Origin: Pycnococcus provasolii
Taxonomy: Eukaryota; Chlorophyta; Pseudoscourfieldiophyceae; Pseudoscourfieldiales; Pycnococcaceae
Reading direction: 5' to 3'
Assembly (NCBI GenBank): GCA_938743325.2
Contig: OW568879.1
Coordinates: 1 to 64,000 of the forward strand
Length of the DNA stretch: 64,000 bases
In this document: one piece after another, positions 28,586 to 35,426 of the stretch
Position numbering within the stretch: position 1 is the first letter of the stretch
Layout: each line of letters starts with the position of its first letter
Notes under the pieces: generated by a model
The model's database searches: none
What the model saw: only the letters and a program-made list of their open reading frames with translations
What the model was told of the DNA's origin: nothing
Translations under genes and position numbers: made by a program

Positions 28586-28667
28586 CTTTATGAGGGACAG
28601 GGGGAAGGGAAGCAGACTGGCAGAAGGGAAGCAGAAGGGAAGGAGGTCAGTTCTCACGAGGATCCCC

Positions 28668-28680
28668 AAACCCCTACTTT
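28668..28680. promoter_or_regulatory. AAACCCCTAC motif in a divergent promoter
   Basis: AAACCCCTACTTT, plus orientation, lies between the LRR and hydrolase start codons. It matches motifs upstream of YbaB, Nup85 and LIG1. Confidence 0.4.
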
Positions 28681-28752
28681 TTTCACATCCTTCTCTTCTC
28701 AGCCGAAACTTCCATCGTGACACTCCGCCTCCCTCCTCCGCGCCAGCGCGCC

Positions 28753-30132
28753 ATGGACGACACGCCACCGCCACCGCCGCCTTCGCCCTTCGACACTGCT
28801 CGCGACGACCCGCTCGACGTCCATTGGTACCGCAGAATAGGCTGGGCGCACATCTCGCGTGGACGCGTGCCGGTCCCACCTCACCAAATACAAGTGCGCC
28901 AGCGTGCGCCAGACGTGCGTCGCGTCGGTCCGCGCCAAGCCAACGTCGCAAACGGCGACATGCGACCGGCGCTTCGCGTCGGCGAGCAGAAAATACAAGT
29001 CATCGACTTCACAAAAGGCGATACACGAACGGGGGAGCGTGACGTTTCTGAGGTGCTTAAGCTCCGTGGCGCTCACCACCACCTCACCGTCGGCGCACGC
29101 GCTAAAGACGCACAGCCACTAAGCCGCGAGGAACTGCAGATGTGCACAGAGCAGGGCGACGACGCGCGCGCGCGACTCGCAACCGTGACCTTCAGCATTA
29201 TCAGACCGCAGCAGAAAGCCGATGCGAAGAACGAACGACTTCCCGCCCTTATCTTCGTGCACGACGAGGGAAAGAGCAAGGAGGAGATGATCCCACGCAT
29301 GGAGCAAGCGGCAAGGCGTGGGTACGTCGCGGTTGCCATGGATCTCAGGCATCACGGGTCACGTGCGGCAACCCCGACAAGCTACGCGCGCGCTCTTGAA
29401 GCGAGCCTGCGAACACTGCCCGCACGTGGGGCGCCAACGGCGCCTGCCCCCGCGACGTACCTACTTGATTCCGTGTACGACCTCGTCTACATATTAGACT
29501 ACCTCACCCTGCGCGGCGACGTCGACACGCGTCGCATCGGCGTGCTGGGAGTGGGACACGGTGGCACCGTCGCTTGGTTGTTGGCGGCAGCCGACGCGCG
29601 TGTCACGGCGACGGCGACGATCCTAGGCGCCGTCGACTACCAGTGGCTGATCGATGCAGACCGCTTTGGCGACTACATCGGGCACGCAAGGAGCACGGGA
29701 TATCTCGAGCTCGACTTGCCGCGAAGTTCCGCGCAGGCATTTGCTCTCGGGGAAGCTGTGAAGGCGTATGTAAAGTCGCCAAAGGGGAAAGAGGCGATGG
29801 CGGCACACGGCGCAGCCGCTGGTGGCGGTCTTCCATCTTCCCTGGTCGAGCGTCTCGTTGATCGCCTCGCGCAGGGACTGCGAACGCATTTTGCCGCGCC
29901 GAGGGCAATGTGCGCGATATCGCCGAGGCCATTGTTCATAGCCGCTGGCGAGTTGGATGGAAAGCTGCCTGTCGAGTGCGTGGAGGAGCTTGAGAAGGCC
30001 CTTGACGTGATCAATGGACCCAAAAGGACACACGTCGTACGTGTCTACGCCGATATTATGGACAACGTTCCCAAACTTGTGGATGATGACGCAGACGCCT
30101 TTTTGGACGGTCATCTTTTGCAACAAGTGTAA
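28753..30132 (+). CDS. Alpha/beta-hydrolase-fold protein with a non-canonical nucleophile elbow
   Basis: The protein has 459 residues from the GCCATGG at 28753. The first 120 residues are Arg/Pro-rich and unrecognised. From about 140 the hydrolase core appears: LPALIFVHDEGKSKEEM, GYVAVAMDLRHHGSRA (oxyanion/NC-loop region), SVYDLVYILDYLTLRGDVD, then RIGVLGVGHGGTVAWLLAA. The GxSxG elbow of the family reads GVGHG here, so the serine position holds Gly. It resembles plant alpha/beta hydrolases that normally have GxSxGG followed by an AADTRV segment, which is conserved here (AADARV). A catalytically dead or altered enzyme is inferred, unless a sequencing error is involved. It ends convergent to Nup85, 21 bp apart. 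Confidence 0.75.
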   Translation: MDDTPPPPPPSPFDTARDDPLDVHWYRRIGWAHISRGRVPVPPHQIQVRQRAPDVRRVGPRQANVANGDMRPALRVGEQKIQVIDFTKGDTRTGERDVSEVLKLRGAHHHLTVGARAKDAQPLSREELQMCTEQGDDARARLATVTFSIIRPQQKADAKNERLPALIFVHDEGKSKEEMIPRMEQAARRGYVAVAMDLRHHGSRAATPTSYARALEASLRTLPARGAPTAPAPATYLLDSVYDLVYILDYLTLRGDVDTRRIGVLGVGHGGTVAWLLAAADARVTATATILGAVDYQWLIDADRFGDYIGHARSTGYLELDLPRSSAQAFALGEAVKAYVKSPKGKEAMAAHGAAAGGGLPSSLVERLVDRLAQGLRTHFAAPRAMCAISPRPLFIAAGELDGKLPVECVEELEKALDVINGPKRTHVVRVYADIMDNVPKLVDDDADAFLDGHLLQQV

Positions 30133-30153
30133 ATTGTTCCTTTTTTGTTTTTG

Positions 30154-31473
30154 CTACATCAAACGCGAAGTCGCAGCCGCGGATGCGCGTTTTAAACCAA
30201 GGTTCTCCGCAAGTAGAATCGTGGGCAGGACATCAAGGTGCTCGCCATCTCCGCCATTGGAACCGAGTCTCTCGACGACGGCGTCGAGCACGCACGGCCC
30301 GTACGTGGGACACATTGCCAGGTATCGCAGCGCCACCGGACGCGTCGCTATATGTGGAAGGAGTGCGCAGGCGTACTGAAGGCGGTAGTATTCACGTTGG
30401 TCGCATCCGAGGTTAGGCAGATGATCGGAACCACTAGGCAACATTTCCAGCGCATGCGCCAAAAACCAAGGTCCCAACGACTCGTCGTGGCTGCAGGCAC
30501 GCACCGCGCCCGGCGCGTCGTTGTCGCAGCAGCACACGAGCAATTCGTACGCGAGCGCGAGCGTGCTGTCCTCCTCCGACGGCGGTTTCTCCGCGACGCA
30601 GCTTTCCGCGAGCTGGCGCAACTGCAGGCGCGATGGCAGGCTCCGTGCGGGTGATCGCGCGTGTACAATACGTGCGATGAGCAGCTCCACCCACGTTCCT
30701 GTGACGGAAGACAACGTGGCGTCGTCGCCGGCAAGCACCAACAGAAGAATCTGCAGGCCCCCGACATCGCTCGAGTGTCGGCAAGTCGCCCACACGTCCG
30801 TGGCGTCGAGAAGCCGCCGTGCTTCGTTCGTCCACTGCGCCTTTGCATTTGGGAGCGCGTCGTCGCGTGGCCTTTGCCGAAGCAGGAGTGCCACAGCCTC
30901 GAGCGCGTCGCTCGGTCCGTCGGCGTGTCTCCACGAGCTGTGCAATCCAAGAACGTCCGCGGCTGACTGAGTGAGCCCAACGGCGGCTAGTGTGGCGATC
31001 GCGGGCCAAAACGGTGACGTCAGCTCAGGCTGCGCATGGCTTCTCAGCGAAGGAACGTCCTTGGCAAGGTACCGAGCTGCCGTTGACGCATCTGAGTCGA
31101 GGAATGCCCCGCACGCGCGCGCGTGCCACTCCGTAAGGTTGACTTCACCCTGTTCCACAAAGAACATGCGGAGCATGTCCCACGCCATTCTTCTCACCTC
31201 GATGTCAACTGAGGACGCGTCGAGCGCGAGCGACTCGACGTGCGATGGCACGTCGTCTAGAAGCGGTGCACGCAGCACGGATAGCATGGAGGATGCAAAC
31301 GTGACGGGACCCTGAGAAGCCAAGGAGCGGAGGACGGTGAGCGAGTCCGTCGCCAGGGAACGGTCGTGCGAGGTGAGCCGAGACCAGACGGTTGGCTCGT
31401 CGTTACCCGCCACTTGCAGGGAGTCGCCGCCGAGAGCGTGCCAGCTCACCGACGTGCGCGTGGGCGCCGCCAT
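30154..31473 (-). CDS. NUP85: Nup85-like nucleoporin, short at the C-terminus
   Basis: The protein has 439 residues from the ATG at 31473. It is alpha-helical throughout. The diagnostic stretch is near the C-terminus: YACALLPHIATRPVALRYL, then AMCPTYG, then a final helix with LPTILLAENLGL, matching the YLDYCPTFG block of Nup85 in the Nup107-160 (Y) complex. Y-complex Nups coat the nuclear side of the pore. Family members usually continue another 150-200 residues past this block, but here the stop comes 15 residues later and the next gene begins 21 bp on, so the tail helices are missing or encoded elsewhere. An AAACCCCTAC motif (31,571-31,585, reverse) lies about 100 bp upstream. Confidence 0.7.
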   Translation of the reverse strand: MAAPTRTSVSWHALGGDSLQVAGNDEPTVWSRLTSHDRSLATDSLTVLRSLASQGPVTFASSMLSVLRAPLLDDVPSHVESLALDASSVDIEVRRMAWDMLRMFFVEQGEVNLTEWHARACGAFLDSDASTAARYLAKDVPSLRSHAQPELTSPFWPAIATLAAVGLTQSAADVLGLHSSWRHADGPSDALEAVALLLRQRPRDDALPNAKAQWTNEARRLLDATDVWATCRHSSDVGGLQILLLVLAGDDATLSSVTGTWVELLIARIVHARSPARSLPSRLQLRQLAESCVAEKPPSEEDSTLALAYELLVCCCDNDAPGAVRACSHDESLGPWFLAHALEMLPSGSDHLPNLGCDQREYYRLQYACALLPHIATRPVALRYLAMCPTYGPCVLDAVVERLGSNGGDGEHLDVLPTILLAENLGLKRASAAATSRLM

Positions 31474-31570
31474 GGCCTTCAAGAGCAGCACAAGAGTGGG
31501 GCAAAGGCAAAGGGGCAGGGGGAGGAGACGAAGCCAAGGGGGAGCTCCAAGGCGGGAAACGCCTTGGGGG

Positions 31571-31585
31571 AAAAAGTAGGGGTTT
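31571..31585 (-). promoter_or_regulatory. AAACCCCTAC motif upstream of Nup85
   Basis: Reads AAACCCCTACTTTTT on the minus strand, the coding strand of Nup85. The word is the same as at 16,190 and 28,668, including the following T-run. Confidence 0.4.
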
Positions 31586-31644
31586 CGGGGAAAAGTCAAA
31601 ATCGACAGATTCGTCCTCTTCAAAAAAACTTTTTCCATACCATA

Positions 31645-33381
31645 TTACACGACGGCGATCGGCGTGATACGACGCGCCTTGGACGCAGGCTTGTCGACCG
31701 CGCTCGCAGGCGCCGCAGGGCGCTTCTCAGCAAGGATTGTCGTCGTCGTCGCTGCCGCTGTTGCAGCTGTTGCAGCTGTTGCAGCCGCCGCTGCCGCCGT
31801 CCCACACGCGCGCGTCAGACGGGCGCGCACGCGGCATGCGAAGCCGCACATTCGCGCCTGCACGTGGCGGGGCAGCTCGTGTGCCGCCATAGGTCGTCCA
31901 AGCTCGCCTTCCTCAAACGCCACCAGCGTGATGTACCCATCATGGCTTGAGACGGCGAGCATGCCAGCATCCGCCGCCCACGCCACGTCGGTGAGTGCTG
32001 ACAGGTGCGCACCGGCGAGCGCCGCGAGCGACTCCACCTCGCCGTCTTCGTGAATCGCGTACACAACGAGCGTGTCTACGGTGGCAACGGCGACGAGCGC
32101 GCACCGCTTCCCCTGCCGCTCCACAATCACGGGCGCGCAACGCACCGCCACCGGCGGCTTGCCAGCGACGGGAAGTGCGACGGCGGGTGTTGCATCGCCA
32201 CGGCGAAGCAGCCATGTCGCACTGACACCTCCAGCTACCATACCTGCGGGCATGATGAGAGCACCGCCATCGGGCGTCCACGCCGGTCTCCTGAAGAACG
32301 AATGGAGGCTGTCCCCTGCGAACAGCGACGGCTGTTTTGCCGTCGCTGTCGTTGCCGCCGCCGCCGCCGCTGTCGTTGCCGCCGCCGCCGCCGCATCCAC
32401 ATCTGCAGCATCACGCTTCGCGATGGTCGCGACGCACGAGAACGGACCACGCGACGCGGCATTGAGCGCATTGAGCGCCGACTGCGGGCTGCTCAGTCCA
32501 CACGCCTTGGCAACCGCCTCTGCAAACTTGTCGTCTTCCGCAATGTCCATGGCATCCACCGCCGCCGTTAGCACAGCCTCTGCATCTCCCGCACTTGACT
32601 TTGGCTGGTAAATGCGCACGGTTCGATCTCCGCTCTGCGTCACGAGGTAACGGTACCCCGGGTCCCAAGCAACACCCTGCACGTACCCTCGGTGATCAGA
32701 AAGGCGAACCGCAGCCTTGCGGTTCGCGACGTCGAAGACGAACGCGACGTTTTCGACGCTTCCCGTGAGCAGCGCGCTTCCGTCCGCGTTCCATGCGATG
32801 TCCTGCACGTCGTCCGCATGTCCACGCAGCGTCCCTGACACCTTCCACTCCTGCTCCTGCTCGCCTCCTGCTGCTGGCGATCCTGCCGCCGCCGCCGCCG
32901 CTGACGCCGACGCCGACGCTGCCCCGACGGCTGGTGCTGCTGACGTTGCATTTGGCGGTACAGATGCAGCTGCTGCCGCCGCCGCCGTCGCCTCTGCCTG
33001 TTGTTCTTTGACGTATGCGCTCACCCCTCCTGGTTGCCAGAGAAGCACTTCTCCGCCGTCTCCTGCGCTAGCAAGTTCGCGTCCACTCGGCGCGAAGCGC
33101 ACGCAGTTCGCGGTTTTGTTGTGCCCCGAGAGCGTCGCTACGTGCGCGATGGCAAGGTCCGCGGATTCCGAAGCGAGCGGCGACCCCGATACGCGCCAGA
33201 GCTTGACATCCTTGTCGGCTCCCGCGGTTGCGAGCAGGTACGCCTTCTCTTCCGCTTTTGCGTCGTTTCCTGCGCGAACGTGCGTGGGTGCGAAGTCGAG
33301 CGAGAAGACAGGTTCGCACGACACCTTCTTGCCCCCCGAGTCTCCTCCGTGGAAGAGTATCTGCGGCGTGGTGACCTTCAT
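31645..33381 (-). CDS. CHAF1B: Chromatin assembly factor 1 subunit B (CAF-1 p60/FAS2), WD40 protein
   Basis: The protein has 578 residues. The N-terminus MKVTTPQILFHGGD is the family signature. WD repeats then follow: FSLDFAP...LATAGADKDVKLWRV, HNKTANCVRFAPSGRELAS, GHADDVQDIAWNADGSALL with GSVENVAFVFDVANRK, and HRGYVQGVAWDPGYRYLV with TQSGDRTVRIYQP; two more blades follow after an Ala-rich loop. CAF-1 deposits new H3-H4 behind replication forks through PCNA. Two long Ala-rich insertions (GCC/GCT runs) lie between blades, probably in surface loops. The gene is head-to-head with PRIM1 and shares a 352-bp promoter with an E2F-type site. Confidence 0.92.
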   Translation of the reverse strand: MKVTTPQILFHGGDSGGKKVSCEPVFSLDFAPTHVRAGNDAKAEEKAYLLATAGADKDVKLWRVSGSPLASESADLAIAHVATLSGHNKTANCVRFAPSGRELASAGDGGEVLLWQPGGVSAYVKEQQAEATAAAAAAASVPPNATSAAPAVGAASASASAAAAAAGSPAAGGEQEQEWKVSGTLRGHADDVQDIAWNADGSALLTGSVENVAFVFDVANRKAAVRLSDHRGYVQGVAWDPGYRYLVTQSGDRTVRIYQPKSSAGDAEAVLTAAVDAMDIAEDDKFAEAVAKACGLSSPQSALNALNAASRGPFSCVATIAKRDAADVDAAAAAATTAAAAAATTATAKQPSLFAGDSLHSFFRRPAWTPDGGALIMPAGMVAGGVSATWLLRRGDATPAVALPVAGKPPVAVRCAPVIVERQGKRCALVAVATVDTLVVYAIHEDGEVESLAALAGAHLSALTDVAWAADAGMLAVSSHDGYITLVAFEEGELGRPMAAHELPRHVQARMCGFACRVRARLTRACGTAAAAAATAATAATAAATTTTILAEKRPAAPASAVDKPASKARRITPIAVV

Positions 33382-33519
33382 CGAAGGCTAGCGCAGGAGG
33401 CGAGGGGAAGTGAAGGGGGAGTGGAGTGGAAATGGCGTGACAAGCGGAAGCGGGAGGGAGAAATAGAGGAGGTGTTTTCAAAATAAGGACAAGGACGGGA
33501 GAGCAAGGGGCAGTTCAGG

Positions 33520-33527
33520 GCGCCAAA
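33520..33527. promoter_or_regulatory. E2F-type site in the CHAF1B-PRIM1 divergent promoter
   Basis: GCGCCAAA, the reverse complement of TTTGGCGC, matches the E2F/DP consensus TTTSSCGC. It lies 139 bp from the CHAF1B ATG and 207 bp from the PRIM1 ATG, between two S-phase genes. Binding is inferred from the motif and context. Confidence 0.5.
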
Positions 33528-33733
33528 GAATGCAGGTGAAGAAGTCCCGTTTCACGTTGTATCCCCAAGAAGGCGATGCCTCGCGATGCCTCCCGTTCCG
33601 TCCCGTCCACCTCCAGGGGCGTGTTCTTTTCCCTTTCGCGCCCTCCCCTCCCCTCCCCTCGTTCTATTCAAACCCTCCGGAGCTCTCCCTCTTATTCTTC
33701 CCCTTGCTTTTTCCCTCCCTCTCACTCTCAGCC

Positions 33734-35119
33734 ATGGCGTCCGACCTCGACCACACCTCCGACGACGCCAACGCACAGCTCGCCAAGAAACTCAAAACTG
33801 ACGACCACGGGAACGCGCACGATGACGCGCAGCAGAAAGCAGGCGACGAGATCTTCGCCGCATCGTCCACGCACGACCTCATGCCGCTCTACTACCGCAC
33901 GCACTTCCCCTACGAAGCCATGTACACGTGGCTCGCGTACGGACACGCGCTGCCGACCACGTCCACCACAAGCACGTCAAAGCAGATTGCCGTTAAGAAG
34001 AAAAACATAGACAGGACCTTCTTCCCGCGTCGGGAGTTCTGCTTCACGCTCGAAGGCGACGTCTTTGTCAGGTACCAGTCGTTCAAGGACGTGCACGAAA
34101 TGAAAAAGGCGATTAGAGAGCGCGTTCCCGCAAAGATCGACATTGGGCCCGTGTTCAGCGCAGACCCGTCGCGAAGGCACGCATACAGCGCGGGAACCTC
34201 GTTCGTGCCCATGGAGCGCGAGTTCGTCATAGACATTGACATGACGGACTACGACGACGTGCGCGCCGGCGCGGCGTCCAACAACCTCGCGGCGAGCTCA
34301 GACGACGACTGGGCTTACATGACAGCAGCCATCGCCGTCCTCGACGCCGCGCTCAAGACGGACCTTGGATTCAAGCACATCCTGTGGGTGTACTCGGGGC
34401 GACGTGGCGTGCACTGCTGGGTGTGCGATCGGAGGGCACGCATGATGAACGACGAGGTGCGCAGCGCCGTCGCCGCGTACCTGCAGGTGTACAAGGGTAC
34501 CGAGGCGGGACGCGCGAGGCTGACGGGAAATCTCGGACACCCGAGCGTAAAAAGGTGCCTGCGTGAAACGCTGCGTCCCTTGTGGCCAACAGTCATCGAC
34601 GAACAGCAGATGTTGGAACGAAGCGAAAGCATCGAAAAGGCACTCGCGCTCATCCCCGACGAGGATGTCGCCAGCGCGTTGCGAGACAGGTGGTCACGAG
34701 GATCCAAGAAAAGCTCGGACAGGTGGCAGGAGCTCGAGAGCGCTGTCACGCGCGCAGCCTCGTCCAAAAAGGGACTTGACGCCATCAAGCTTCGCGAGTG
34801 CCCTAACGTCATCATCCTCTCCATGCTGTACCCTCGCCTTGACGTTGAGGTCTCCAAGCACATGAATCACCTTCTCAAGGCACCGTTCTGTGTTCACCCC
34901 AAGACGGGACGAGTGTGTGTTCCCATCGTCGACGCGCAGTCGTTCAAACCACAGAATGCGCCAACTTTGCTAGGACTGCTTCGCCAGGAGATTACACTTG
35001 ACGAGCACGTGTCGCGCTTCCTGGAGGATTTCGTTCATCCGATGCTCGCGGATGAGGCGGGTGAGATGGAAGTAGATGCACCGGCGGCTCCTACAACGCC
35101 GGGAGGAGCGAGCTGGTAA
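33734..35119 (+). CDS. PRIM1: DNA primase small (catalytic) subunit
   Basis: The protein has 461 residues from the GCCATGG at 33734; upstream in-frame sequence is the CT-rich promoter tract. It synthesises RNA primers within DNA polymerase alpha-primase. Diagnostic motifs are LMPLYYRTHFPYEAMYTWL near the start, RREFCFTLEGDVFVRYQSF, the metal-binding Asp pair in IDIDMTDYDD (about 166-175), and the SGRRGVHCWVCD block. KFESAD-like sequences are absent, and the C-terminus (PLDVEVSKHMNHLLKAPFCVH) is normal. Length is close to the family norm of 420-450. A 232-bp dispersed repeat starts 17 bp after the stop. Confidence 0.95.
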   Translation: MASDLDHTSDDANAQLAKKLKTDDHGNAHDDAQQKAGDEIFAASSTHDLMPLYYRTHFPYEAMYTWLAYGHALPTTSTTSTSKQIAVKKKNIDRTFFPRREFCFTLEGDVFVRYQSFKDVHEMKKAIRERVPAKIDIGPVFSADPSRRHAYSAGTSFVPMEREFVIDIDMTDYDDVRAGAASNNLAASSDDDWAYMTAAIAVLDAALKTDLGFKHILWVYSGRRGVHCWVCDRRARMMNDEVRSAVAAYLQVYKGTEAGRARLTGNLGHPSVKRCLRETLRPLWPTVIDEQQMLERSESIEKALALIPDEDVASALRDRWSRGSKKSSDRWQELESAVTRAASSKKGLDAIKLRECPNVIILSMLYPRLDVEVSKHMNHLLKAPFCVHPKTGRVCVPIVDAQSFKPQNAPTLLGLLRQEITLDEHVSRFLEDFVHPMLADEAGEMEVDAPAAPTTPGGASW

Positions 35120-35136
35120 TGGAACGTGAGTCGCCT

Positions 35137-35368
35137 CATTCAGTAATGAAGTTGCACATTAGTTTGTCCAACGGTCGTACATTCACATCATTCACTTCTA
35201 CCATTCATCCCATTCACCGGTGCCATTCACTGCGCGTTTTTGTTCATGGCGCAGGTGATTTCGAAGGTTGTATCACTCTATCAGGGAGCTTTCGTAAGCG
35301 TAGTGAGGGCTCCGGGTGCGACTTGTTGTCGTTGTTGTCGTCGCCAGCGCCACCAACCTTACATCAAC
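35137..35368 (+). repeat. 232-bp dispersed repeat, copy 2, in the 3' flank of PRIM1
   Basis: Begins CATTCAGTAATGAAGTTGCA and ends near CCACCAACCTTACATCAAC. It is the same length as copy 1 (23,019-23,250) and lies in the same relation to its upstream gene, sense and just after the stop. Confidence 0.85.
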
Positions 35369-35426
35369 TCGATGGATGAAGAGTCGCATTTTTTGTTTTT
35401 TTTGTACATGCTTAGAGGTATTTACA

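Noticed and set aside
28699-29082. Minus-strand ORF over the start of the hydrolase gene
   Set aside because: Fairly protein-like, but antisense to a longer ORF with clear hydrolase motifs. The N-terminal 120 residues of that hydrolase are unrecognised, so some doubt remains.
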